This document shows, piece by piece, positions 25,823-34,021 of a stretch of DNA of 64,000 nucleotides (its first letter is position 1; each line of letters opens with the position of its first letter). Below the pieces are notes generated by a model. It did no database searches. It had not been told where the DNA came from and saw only the letters and a program-made list of their open reading frames with translations. This stretch comes from Bradyrhizobium sp. BTAi1. Its GTDB lineage: Bacteria; Pseudomonadota; Alphaproteobacteria; Rhizobiales; Xanthobacteraceae. A program made the translations under genes and the position numbers. Location of the stretch: assembly GCF_000015165.1 (NCBI RefSeq), contig NC_009485.1:3553501-3617500 (forward strand). Direction: 5' to 3'.

Positions 25823-26557
25823 ATGTGCAATCTCTACTCAATGACCAAGAGCGCCGACGCGATCCGACGTCTGTTCGGAGTGCAGCCCGGCAACGACCGC
25901 ACCGGCAACCTGCCGTCTATGCCGGGCATCTTCCCCGACTACCCAGCGCCGATCATCCGCAACTCGGCCGCGGGCCTGGAGCTTGCGATGGCAAGGTGGG
26001 GCATGCCGTCATCAGCGAAGGCCCTGATGGATGCGACCAAGAAGCGGGCCGAGAAGCTTGAAGCCAGGGGCAAGACAGTCGATTTCAAGGAACTGCTGCG
26101 TCTTGAGCCGGACAGCGGGACGACCAACATCAGGAACGTCACCAGTGCGCATTGGAAGCGCTGGCTCGGGCCCGACCACCGCTGCCTGGTCCCGTTCACC
26201 TCGTTCTCCGAATACGACACCATTAACGGCAAGAAGGTGCCGGTCTGGTTCGCCCTCGACGAGAGCCGGCCTCTCCTGGCGTTCGCCGGCCTCTGGACGA
26301 CCTGGACGTCGGTCCGCAAAGCCAAAGAGGGCGAGGTCACGACCGACGTATACGGCTTCCTGACCTGTGAGCCGAACGCCGAGGTCGGCGCCGTGCACCC
26401 GAAGGCGATGCCGGTGATCCTGACCACCCCTGAGGAATTCGACGCCTGGCTACGGGCCCCCTGGGACGAGGCCAAGGTGCTGCAGCGGCCCTTGCCAGAC
26501 GGCTCGCTGCGGATCGTAGCGACCGGCCCGAAAGAGGACGCTTCGCCGTCGGGCTAG
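25823..26557 (+). CDS. SRAP/HMCES (YedK)-type DNA-protein crosslink protein
   Basis: A 244-residue SOS-response-associated peptidase family member. Met1 is followed by Cys2, the residue exposed after Met removal, which crosslinks to abasic sites in single-stranded DNA. Further conserved parts are WGMPSSAKAL, a TNIRNVTSAHWKRWL stretch, RCLVPFTSFSEYD (active-site Glu) and HPKAMPVIL (His). It shields abasic sites at forks from error-prone processing. The start at 25823 is fixed by the need for Cys at position 2, and it begins 2 bases after the preceding stop. Confidence 0.93.
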   Translation: MCNLYSMTKSADAIRRLFGVQPGNDRTGNLPSMPGIFPDYPAPIIRNSAAGLELAMARWGMPSSAKALMDATKKRAEKLEARGKTVDFKELLRLEPDSGTTNIRNVTSAHWKRWLGPDHRCLVPFTSFSEYDTINGKKVPVWFALDESRPLLAFAGLWTTWTSVRKAKEGEVTTDVYGFLTCEPNAEVGAVHPKAMPVILTTPEEFDAWLRAPWDEAKVLQRPLPDGSLRIVATGPKEDASPSG

Positions 26558-26880
26558 GTCTTGAGGCCCGCGGAACACTGGATCAACGCGAGCTCTGACG
26601 ATTGCGAATCTTTCGCTGCCTGGATTTTCACGGAATTCCTGCAGCAGCGGTTCATTGCCGCACTCGATCGCCACCGTCAGGCGATCAGTGACTTCCGGAC
26701 GCATGAGCATCGGCCCGCAGCGCCTTCGCATGCGCCGCAGATATGGCGAGCGGGGAGATTAGCCACGCTGCGAGAGGCTGACCGAGGCGTAGGTGCGCGA
26801 AGAAATGTCTGGCGTCGGGCATGACTTTGCCTACCAGCTCAGCGAGCGGGCCAATCATCGACGATGTTAAGGAAGCAGAA
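26558..26880. other. Stretch without a convincing gene
   Basis: Open frames exist on both strands (a plus-strand frame from 26561, a minus-strand frame ending near 26450). None has a family match or a good ribosome site. The minus-strand translation around 26600-26700 (TVAIECGNEPLLQEF...) looks mildly protein-like and may be debris of an older gene. Confidence 0.4.
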
Positions 26881-26894
26881 TTGATCCGGATCAA
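26881..26894. promoter_or_regulatory. Perfect FixK/FNR box ahead of a decayed cytochrome b561
   Basis: TTGATCCGGATCAA is a perfect palindromic FixK consensus. The only recognisable downstream gene is the broken cytochrome b561 copy, matching the arrangement of the intact gene at 14930. The site looks better preserved than the gene it served. Confidence 0.85.
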
Positions 26895-26949
26895 CCAGAG
26901 CGGAATTGCAGCAGACACTAAACCGGTCAGCAAAATTGGCTTTCTACGG

Positions 26950-27560
26950 CCAAACGTAATCGGACAATTGTGTCTTTCGCACCAACGCAAACCTGATGCG
27001 TCGCTGGGATATATGGTTGACGGCTTCCCGAGAGTTATCTGTTGGGTAATGTATGCCGAGGCATTCGCGGTCATTCACAACAACCTCGAGGCCGCGATGC
27101 GCGCCGCCAACATCACCGGCGCGCAACCGGCTCGCTGAATGCCCAGGCCAAGTCAGCCGCGCGCTCGGCCTTCGAGTCGGCCAAGCAACGCTTCTTGGGG
27201 CATCTCCTGACCTCGATGAAGACGCCGATCCTTCTCCGCCGGCGGAAGCGTCAGAATTCTCCACATGGATGGGAAAGTTGCAGGATCCAGCTGCGCGCTT
27301 TGCGCAGTTCATTCTCTATGCTCTTCTCTTTGCGGCTCCTGCCGTGGGAATCTTACTGCAATTTTCGCGCGGCGATGCCTTACCGATATTCGGTATTGTC
27401 GAAATTGCGTCACCCTGGCTTGAGGACCGTGCCTTCGCACGTAGCGTAACGGAGGTGCATGAGGCTCTGGCGCATGCTCTCGTTTTCGCGGCTGCGATGC
27501 ACGCAGCGGCAGCGCTGATCCATCCGCATCTAGCGGCACTGTTCCATTCTCATCATTTCG
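26950..27560 (+). pseudogene. Cytochrome b561 paralogue, N-terminal half degenerate
   Basis: From about 27233 to 27540 one frame reads SEFSTWMGKLQDPAARFAQF, ILYALLFAAPAVGILLQFSR, GDALPIFGIVEIASPWLEDR and AFARSVTEVHEALAHALVFA. This is closely similar to the second half of the intact gene at 14930. The first half is only recognisable in traces (a TGG-TTG-ACG-GC run near 27014 matching WLTA) and is broken by stops. Start and heme ligands of helix 1 are lost. Copy number plus shared promoter type suggest an old duplication inside the region. Confidence 0.75.
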
Positions 27561-27614
27561 GGGGAGCGCCGAATACCTGGAGAATTATGTCGGCGTGCCC
27601 CGACGCGCAGCCTA

Positions 27615-27628
27615 TTGATCTGAGTCAA
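27615..27628. promoter_or_regulatory. FixK/FNR box upstream of the stress/export operon
   Basis: TTGATCTGAGTCAA matches TTGA-N6-TCAA exactly. Its right edge is 54-60 bases before the two candidate starts of the first universal stress protein (27683, 27689). It probably drives all five genes from 27683 to 33714. Confidence 0.85.
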
Positions 27629-27682
27629 GTGGACGCGTGCCAGAGGTGCCAAAAAAGCTGAGGCGCATCAACGCTCGGAGCT

Positions 27683-28510
27683 ATGCCGATGACGATCGCG
27701 ACTGTGATGGTCTACGTTGATCCCGATCAGCAGGCGGAAGGTCAAGTCCGCATCGCTCGGGACGTTGCAGACAGATTTGGAGCATCGCTGATCGGCGTTT
27801 CCGCGTTCGCGGTCGAGCCACCGTTTGTGGCGGAGGGCGTCATCATAAAGGAAACCACCCCGGACGACCTGAAGCGGATGAAATCGGCGCTCTCCGACAA
27901 GGAGCAATGGTTTCGCAGCGTGGCCGGACTGCCAAAAGAACGGGTCGAGTGGCGCTGGAGTGTCGAATATCCTACCGCATTTCTGACCAATGAAGCGAGA
28001 TCGGCCGACCTGGTAGTGATCAGGCGCACGCAGGAAAAAATGGATCAATTCCATTTCATTGATCCAGCCGAGGCGATGATGCGGATGGGAAGGCCGACGC
28101 TACTTGTGCCTGACCATGTTCCGACGTTGAGTGCCGACCGCGTCTTGGTCGGTTGGAAAGACACTCGTGAGGCCCGAATCGCGATGCGAGATGCGCTGCC
28201 GTTCTTCTCGAGCGCTTCGCAGGTCACGATTGTCGAGATCTGCACGTCAAGTGAACAGGATGCGGCTCGGCGGCGCGTCCGCGATGTGGCGAAATATCTG
28301 CAGGCGCATGCCGTCAATTCCCAGGTCGATGTGCGCGTGCACATGGCCGAAGCCGATGGGCACCAGCTTCTTCGCGCGGCAAAGGATGAGAGTGCCGATC
28401 TGATCGTGACCGGAGGCTACGGCCACAGCCGGCTTGGCGAGTGGATGTTCGGGGGCGTGACTCGCAGCCTACTGAATGAGGCGCCGGTCTGCCTGATGAT
28501 GTCGCACTAG
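27683..28510 (+). CDS. Universal stress protein, two tandem Usp domains
   Basis: A 275-residue protein. Domain 1 (about 1-135) starts IATVMVYVDPDQQAEGQVRI; domain 2 (about 145-275) has VLVGWKDTREARIAMRDALP and the ATP-loop pattern TGGYGHSRLGEWMFGGVTRS. ATG 27689 has the better-spaced GGAG, and 27683 is also possible. Usp proteins with this loop bind ATP and help survival in stasis or low oxygen. It is the first gene of a FixK-boxed operon; a second Usp follows 17 bases later. Confidence 0.9.
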   Translation: MPMTIATVMVYVDPDQQAEGQVRIARDVADRFGASLIGVSAFAVEPPFVAEGVIIKETTPDDLKRMKSALSDKEQWFRSVAGLPKERVEWRWSVEYPTAFLTNEARSADLVVIRRTQEKMDQFHFIDPAEAMMRMGRPTLLVPDHVPTLSADRVLVGWKDTREARIAMRDALPFFSSASQVTIVEICTSSEQDAARRRVRDVAKYLQAHAVNSQVDVRVHMAEADGHQLLRAAKDESADLIVTGGYGHSRLGEWMFGGVTRSLLNEAPVCLMMSH

Positions 28511-28527
28511 GTCGCCCGGAGATAGTC

Positions 28528-29364
28528 GTGGCCATCAAGGACATTTTGCTAACCCTCATCAGCTATCCGGATCCGACGCTGGTTTCAGTAATTGATCGCG
28601 CGGTGTCGCTGGCCTCAACGCTCGGCGCTCACATCGCGGCGATCTCATGTGAAACTCATGTACAGGTCCCCGGCACCTTCTTGGGGCGCGCCGGCAATCT
28701 AGGGTCCATCGTGGCCAGCGAGGCGCACAGAAGCAGAAAGAATGCCCAGGACCTGCTGGCTGCGTTTGAGGCGGCCGCCCAGAAGTCGGGCGTGCTGCAT
28801 GAGGTCATACTCGAGCGCTGCCTGACGTCCGAAGTTCCGGGCCTGCTGGTGGAATATGCGCGGCTGCGCGACCTGACCATTGTGCCGGTGCCACAATCCT
28901 ACGACCAATGGTATGCTGAAGCCGTCATCTGCGGGTCGGGACGACCGACTTTGGCGGTCCCGGAAGCCCCGTTGCCTAGAGAGGGCGACCTGAACAGGGT
29001 GCTCGTCGCATGGGATTTCAGCCGCGGCGCTGCACGCGCGGTCTCCGATGCCGTTCCGATCCTGGAGAAGGCGCGTGAAGTGTGTATCCTCACGATCACC
29101 AAAGAAAAGGCGATTTCAAGCCGACGCTCACCTTCCGAACTCGCCAAGAACCTGTCACGGCACGGGATCAATGTGATCGTCGACGAGGTGGATGCGGCCG
29201 GACGGGGAATCGGCGACGTACTCGCCGCGCAGATCGAGTCACGTAGACCGGACATCCTGGTCATGGGCGCCTATGGCCATTCGCGTTTCCGCGAGTTCAT
29301 CTTGGGAGGCGCAACCCGGAGCATTCTGACAAAGCCGCCGATTCCCGTTCTGTTTTCCCACTGA
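28528..29364 (+). CDS. Universal stress protein, two tandem Usp domains (second copy)
   Basis: A 278-residue tandem-Usp protein: DILLTLISYPDPTLVSVIDRAVSLA in domain 1, VLVAWDFSRGAARAVSDAVPILEKA in domain 2, and MGAYGHSRFREFILGGATRS as the nucleotide loop. The start codon appears as GTG at 28528. It is clearly different in sequence from the preceding Usp, so it is not a recent duplicate. Located between the first Usp and an ABC exporter, it may regulate or report on that transport system, but this is inference. Confidence 0.9.
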   Translation: MAIKDILLTLISYPDPTLVSVIDRAVSLASTLGAHIAAISCETHVQVPGTFLGRAGNLGSIVASEAHRSRKNAQDLLAAFEAAAQKSGVLHEVILERCLTSEVPGLLVEYARLRDLTIVPVPQSYDQWYAEAVICGSGRPTLAVPEAPLPREGDLNRVLVAWDFSRGAARAVSDAVPILEKAREVCILTITKEKAISSRRSPSELAKNLSRHGINVIVDEVDAAGRGIGDVLAAQIESRRPDILVMGAYGHSRFREFILGGATRSILTKPPIPVLFSH

Positions 29365-29414
29365 GCAGCGAGACCCCGGTACAGGGGAAAGCCGGCCGCA
29401 AGCGCAGTACGCCC

Positions 29415-30152
29415 ATGGACGCCTATCCTCCCAAACAGAATAGCGAAGGACTGCCGGTGTTTCACGCCCGGGGGCTTTCGAAGACCTATCGAATGGGAGA
29501 GATCGAGGTGCATGCTCTGCGCGACGTCGATCTCGACATTTTCGAAGGCGAGTTTGTTGTACTTCTTGGGCCGTCCGGCTCAGGCAAATCGACCCTGCTG
29601 AACATTCTGGGCGGTCTGGACAGCCCGACCTCAGGTGAAGCTCACTGGCGCGACCATAACCTTGTCGGCGCGACTGATGCGGAATTGACCCGCTACCGGC
29701 GCGAGCATGTCGGCTTTGTCTTTCAATTCTACAATCTCATCCCCAGCCTCACGGTGCTGGAAAACGTCGCATTGGTGAACGAGATTGCGGACAAGCCGCT
29801 GGATCCGCTCGAGGTGCTCGAACTCGTCGGGCTCGAGAATCGGATCGATCACTTTCCGGCGCAACTGTCCGGCGGCGAGCAGCAGCGCGTCGCGGTCGCC
29901 CGCGCCATCGTCAAGTCGCCGGACGTGCTGCTGTGCGACGAGCCCACGGGGGCGTTGGATTACGAGACCGGCAAGGTGGTGCTGGCGGCGATCGCGCGAG
30001 CCAATGAGCGTCTCGGCACCACGACGATCATCATCACGCACAATGCCGCGATCGCGGGCATGGCAGACCGTGTGTTGCGGCTCGGCGGCGGGCGGATCGT
30101 CAGTGAAGAATGCAATTCGCACCGATTGTCGGCAAACGAGGTGCACTGGTGA
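29415..30152 (+). CDS. ABC transporter ATP-binding protein, MacB/LolD type
   Basis: A 245-residue ATPase: Walker A LGPSGSGKSTLLN near residue 57, Q-loop GFVFQFYNLIPSLTV, signature LSGGEQQRVAVARAI, Walker B VLLCDEPTGALD and switch THNAAIAGMAD. The pattern FQFYNLIPSLTVLENV marks the MacB/LolD/FtsE group working with FtsX-fold permeases. The next gene is such a permease and starts inside its stop (GTGA). Likely role: a mechanotransmission-type exporter or periplasmic substrate mobiliser. Confidence 0.92.
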   Translation: MDAYPPKQNSEGLPVFHARGLSKTYRMGEIEVHALRDVDLDIFEGEFVVLLGPSGSGKSTLLNILGGLDSPTSGEAHWRDHNLVGATDAELTRYRREHVGFVFQFYNLIPSLTVLENVALVNEIADKPLDPLEVLELVGLENRIDHFPAQLSGGEQQRVAVARAIVKSPDVLLCDEPTGALDYETGKVVLAAIARANERLGTTTIIITHNAAIAGMADRVLRLGGGRIVSEECNSHRLSANEVHW

Positions 30153-32512
30153 GCATGCTAGATCGAAAACTGCTGCGGGACATCGGGGCCATGCGGGGTC
30201 AGGTGCTCTCCATCGCCTTGCTCGTCGCTTCCGGCGTTGCCGTCTTCGTCGGCTCGGTCTCGACTTACGAGTCGCTCAGTTCGGCCGTTAGCCGCTTCTA
30301 CGAGACCGCGCGATTTCCGCAGCTTTTTGTGACGCTCAAGCGCGCGCCGCTGTCGATCGTTCCGCAGCTCAACACGATTCCTGGAGTTGCCACCATCGAG
30401 CCGCGCATCGTCCGAGAAGTCATCGTGGACTGGCCAGCTACTTCGCAGCCGGTATCGGCCCGCATGGTGTCGCTGAACCATGCTGGCGACGAAAGGCTTG
30501 CGCGATTGCATTTACGCCGCGGCACGGCGCCCGAGCCCGGCTCCGCAAGGAGCGCGGCTGTGAATGAAGCATTTGTCGAAGCCAATGGCGTGAATCTCGG
30601 CCACGAGATCCGCGTGCTACTCAACGGCAAGGTGGAAGCCTACCACGTGTCCGGAGTCGCGCTCTCACCGGAATATGTCTACGCGGTCAAGCCTGGCCTG
30701 CCCATTCCGGACGATCGGCTCTACGCCATTCTCTGGGTTGATCGCAGCGCTGCGGAAGCCGCATTCGATATGAAGGCAGCCTTCAATGATGCCGTCGTTT
30801 CCTTGGCGCCTGGGGCCGACCCGAAGCCTGTGATCGACGAGTTGGATCGGCTGCTCGAACCGTATGGATCGATCGGCGCTGTCGCGCAGCGGGATCAGCC
30901 GTCCAACCGATTTCTCGAAGACGAACTGAATCAGCAGAAGGTGATGTCGACCACGATTCCGTTCATCTTCTTCGGCGTCGCGGCGTTCTTGCTCAATAGC
31001 GCACTGGGTCGGCTGGTGTCAGCTCAGCGTGAGCAGATCGCCGCGTTGAAGGCGCTAGGCTTTCCGACCTCCGCGCTGATCCTGCATTATCTTAAGCTCG
31101 TCCTCGTCATCGTGCTGATCGGATCTGCGCTGGGAATTGCAGCAGGCTGGGGCTTTGGAACAGCGATGATCGCGAGTTATCAGGGGTTCTTTCGTCTGCC
31201 GGAGCTGCACTTCGGGCTCACGCCTTGGTCGGCAATGCTGGGAACTGCGATCAGCCTGACGGCGGCTTCTCTTGGCGTCTTGACCGCACTCCGGCAGGTC
31301 GTTGGCCTTGCGCCCGCCGTCGCAATGCGCCCAGCGGCGCCGCTCGGCTTCCGGAGGTCCTGGGTCGAAGCGCTTCTGCCGCGCACTGTGGCCAGATCGC
31401 GCCGTCTGATGATCCTGCGGAACACTGCGGGGCGTCCATTCCGTTCGCTGCTGACCGTGGCTGGAGTGGCCTTTGCGATCCCGATGATGGTGCTAGGTAT
31501 CTTTTGGCGCGACGCCATCAACGAGATGATCGCCCTCCAGTTCAACCTGGTCGAACGCGGCAACACGATGGTGACGTTTCCGCACCCGATGGATCGTTCG
31601 ATCATGCGCGATCTGGCACGCGAGCCCGGCGTTCTCGTGGTGGAAGGGCAGCGCATCGTGCCGGTGCGTCTGCGCGCCGGGCAGCGTAGCTATTTGACTT
31701 CGGTGATTGGCCTGTCTGCAGGGGACCAACTGCGCCGACCGCATGACACCATGCTGCGCCCAATCGCGGCCACGCCCGACGGGATTACGCTCACCCGGCG
31801 GCTTGCCGAACGGCTCGATGTGAAAGCCGGCGATGTCATTGCGGTCGAGGCGATGGAGGGCCGGCGACGCAAGCGCGATCTCCCGGTCAGCGCCATCGTC
31901 GACGAGTCGATCGGAATGGCATCCTACATGGAGATCGAGACTCTGAACCGCTTCACCGACGAGGGGGATGTAGTCTCGGCTGCGAGCCTGTATGTCGACC
32001 AGACCATGACGTCAGCATTAGTTCGGAAGTTCAAGAACCTTCCGACAATCGAGTCGGTCTCGATGAAGGCGTACACGCTTTCGTCCTTCATGGAGAAGAT
32101 CGCCGGCCTCGTCTTTGTCACGGCCGGCATCCTTGCAGCGTTCGCTACGATCATCACCGTAGGTGTGGTTTACAACAGCGCGCGCATCAGCTTGCAGGAG
32201 CGTGCCTGGGAATTGGCCAGCTTGCGGGTGCTAGGCTTCACCCGCGGTGAAGTGGCGGGCATCCTTTTTGGCGAGTTCGCCATCGAGATCGTGCTAGGGA
32301 TTTTGATCGGCCTGCCGCTCTCTCACGCCGTCATCGGGTTGATCGCCAGGTTTCATTCGAACGAAAGCTTTCAAATACCCGCGGTGATCGCGCCCCAGAC
32401 CTACTTCATCGCAGCCGCTGTCGTGCTGACTGCGGCGGCCGTCAGCGCCTACATCGTCAAGGGCCGAGTCGATAAGCTCGATCTGGTCGCAGCTCTCAAG
32501 ACCAGGGAATAA
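30149..32512 (+). CDS. FtsX/MacB-fold ABC permease, large form
   Basis: A 787-residue permease. The start is placed at GTG 30149, overlapping the ATPase stop; ATG 30155 is a close alternative. TM1 lies in VLSIALLVASGVAVFVG, a periplasmic domain follows, and an FtsX core (FFGVAAFLLNSALGRLVSAQ, LHYLKLVLVIVLIGSALGIAAG) is repeated in the second half (LLTVAGVAFAIPMMVLGIFW, VTAGILAAFATIITVGVVYNSAR, LGFTRGEVAGILFGEFAIEI). Two FtsX domains in one chain mean a single polypeptide could form the whole transmembrane part. No substrate can be deduced. Confidence 0.9.
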   Translation: MSMLDRKLLRDIGAMRGQVLSIALLVASGVAVFVGSVSTYESLSSAVSRFYETARFPQLFVTLKRAPLSIVPQLNTIPGVATIEPRIVREVIVDWPATSQPVSARMVSLNHAGDERLARLHLRRGTAPEPGSARSAAVNEAFVEANGVNLGHEIRVLLNGKVEAYHVSGVALSPEYVYAVKPGLPIPDDRLYAILWVDRSAAEAAFDMKAAFNDAVVSLAPGADPKPVIDELDRLLEPYGSIGAVAQRDQPSNRFLEDELNQQKVMSTTIPFIFFGVAAFLLNSALGRLVSAQREQIAALKALGFPTSALILHYLKLVLVIVLIGSALGIAAGWGFGTAMIASYQGFFRLPELHFGLTPWSAMLGTAISLTAASLGVLTALRQVVGLAPAVAMRPAAPLGFRRSWVEALLPRTVARSRRLMILRNTAGRPFRSLLTVAGVAFAIPMMVLGIFWRDAINEMIALQFNLVERGNTMVTFPHPMDRSIMRDLAREPGVLVVEGQRIVPVRLRAGQRSYLTSVIGLSAGDQLRRPHDTMLRPIAATPDGITLTRRLAERLDVKAGDVIAVEAMEGRRRKRDLPVSAIVDESIGMASYMEIETLNRFTDEGDVVSAASLYVDQTMTSALVRKFKNLPTIESVSMKAYTLSSFMEKIAGLVFVTAGILAAFATIITVGVVYNSARISLQERAWELASLRVLGFTRGEVAGILFGEFAIEIVLGILIGLPLSHAVIGLIARFHSNESFQIPAVIAPQTYFIAAAVVLTAAAVSAYIVKGRVDKLDLVAALKTRE

Positions 32513-32514
32513 GC

Positions 32515-33714
32515 ATGCATATCAAGGGTCGCCATATTGCCATTGCTGCCGGGCTTCTGGCCGCCGTCGGAATCACGGCTTGGCTCTTGATCCCGGCACC
32601 GGTGCCGGTCGAGACGGCCGCCGTGATGAAGGGAAAATTCGTCGCCACCGTAGATGAAGACGGCAAGACCCGCGTGCGTGAGCGATACGTGGTCGCCGCG
32701 CCGCTGGCGGGGAGGCTCAGCCGCGTTCGTTTCAAGGTTGGCGACCCGGTCCAGGTCGACGATGCCATAGCTACGATTACCCCATCTCCGGCACCGTTGA
32801 TGGACCCCCGAACCCGCCGCGAAGTCGAGGAAATGCTAGGAACGGGCGAAGCCAATCTGGAGCGCGCCAAGGCGGTGGTCGAGCGGGCCCGGGCTCTGAG
32901 CGATCAGGCCAACACCGACTTGGCGCGGACGCGAACCTTGGCGCAGCAAGGGGCGGCAACGGCGCAGGCATTCGAACGTGCAGAACTTGCGGCGCGCCTC
33001 GCCGAACGAGATTTGCGCGCGGCGGAGTTTCAGGATCATGCCGCTGAGCATGAAATCAGCCAACTGCGCGCACTACTGGCACGATATAGTAACGACGGGG
33101 GCGGGCAGCCAGAAGCCTGGAACGTGGCATCGCCGGTCGCCGGCGTGGTGCTGAAGGTCGCGCAGGAAAGCGAAACGATCGTCCAGCCGGGGACGCCGTT
33201 GCTGGATATAGGTGACGCCAGTGATATCGAAGTTGTCGTCGATGTCTTGAGCACCAATGCGGTGGAGATCCGTGCCGGCGCCGACGTCACCATCGATAAT
33301 TGGGGCGGGGAAGGAAAGCTGAAGGGCCGGGTTCGACGGGTCGAGCCGGCAGCTTTTACCAAGATCTCGACGCTGGGCGTCGAGGAGCAAAGGGTGAATG
33401 TTCTCGTCGACATCCTCTCGCCTTCGGAGCAGTGGGCGCGGCTGGGTGATGCCTATCAGGTGGACGTTCAGATCGCTGTCTTTGCACGGGACGAAGCCAC
33501 GATCATTCCGGCTGGCGCGCTGTTTCGTCGCGGGGAAGGCTGGAACGTCTATGTATCGAAGGATGGACGCGCCGAATTGTGCGAGATCGAGCTCCTGCGC
33601 CGTTCCGGTCGATTTGCGGCCGTTGCATCCGGCCTTAGTCCCGGGGAAGAGGTGATTGTCTATCCCAGCGACCGAGTTGTACCGGGTATACGCGTCGCAT
33701 CACGACCGCGCTGA
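32515..33714 (+). CDS. HlyD/MacA-type periplasmic adaptor
   Basis: A 399-residue membrane-fusion protein with an N-terminal anchor (IAIAAGLLAAVGITAWLLI), lipoyl halves (YVVAAPLAGRLSRVRFKVGDPV and WNVASPVAGVVLKVAQESETIV), a long helical hairpin (about residues 105-195, EANLERAKAVVERARAL...) and a beta-barrel (DIEVVVDVLSTNAVEIRAGA). It starts 2 bases after the permease stop. With the ATPase and permease it forms a MacAB-like tripartite pump lacking its own outer-membrane channel. Confidence 0.92.
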   Translation: MHIKGRHIAIAAGLLAAVGITAWLLIPAPVPVETAAVMKGKFVATVDEDGKTRVRERYVVAAPLAGRLSRVRFKVGDPVQVDDAIATITPSPAPLMDPRTRREVEEMLGTGEANLERAKAVVERARALSDQANTDLARTRTLAQQGAATAQAFERAELAARLAERDLRAAEFQDHAAEHEISQLRALLARYSNDGGGQPEAWNVASPVAGVVLKVAQESETIVQPGTPLLDIGDASDIEVVVDVLSTNAVEIRAGADVTIDNWGGEGKLKGRVRRVEPAAFTKISTLGVEEQRVNVLVDILSPSEQWARLGDAYQVDVQIAVFARDEATIIPAGALFRRGEGWNVYVSKDGRAELCEIELLRRSGRFAAVASGLSPGEEVIVYPSDRVVPGIRVASRPR

Positions 33715-33791
33715 AGAAACCGCCCGTCTCCTTTGCCGGTTCCAGACCGCCATGGATCGCAAGCGGCCAGCCATCATTCTTGAGGACTGCG

Positions 33792-33952
33792 ATGACGGCG
33801 CACGCAATTCTCGAAGTTTACCATTCCTTCCTCTGCGTGTTCGCGACCCACGCTTGGCGGATTGTGGGTACGGCAACCGGAGTAGTGTAATGGCTGTAAT
33901 CGGTATGGAGATCGTTCTCCATTCTTCGGACAACAAAAGGCGCCAAGCGTGA
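33792..33952 (+). pseudogene. Small membrane protein, possibly frameshifted or two coupled peptides
   Basis: ATG 33792 (GAGG upstream) opens a 32-residue peptide, AHAILEVYHSFLCVFATHAW then RIVGTATGVV, stopping at TAA 33888-33890. The last A of that stop begins an ATG whose 20-residue frame (AVIGMEIVLHSSDNKRRQA) ends at 33952. Joined, they look like one 53-residue single-helix protein with a charged tail, broken by one missing base. Alternatively the 1-base stop/start overlap is real translational coupling. No homologue is known to me. Confidence 0.45.
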
Positions 33953-33962
33953 TTCATATCAA
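33949..33962. promoter_or_regulatory. FixK-like box, one mismatch, upstream of the PerM-family gene
   Basis: GTGATTCATATCAA differs from TTGAT-N4-ATCAA at the first base only. It lies 60 bases before the preferred start at 34022. Because of the mismatch the call is weaker than for the exact boxes. Confidence 0.55.
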
Positions 33963-34021
33963 CGGAATATTCCCGATCTATGCTTGACGTCTTTCTAGCA
34001 ATGTCGGCTTGTCAGGATCCT

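Noticed and set aside
26685..27138. Opposed open frames on both strands around the FixK box at 26881
   Set aside because: Neither has a domain or a good ribosome site; the plus strand is better explained as a decayed cytochrome b561.
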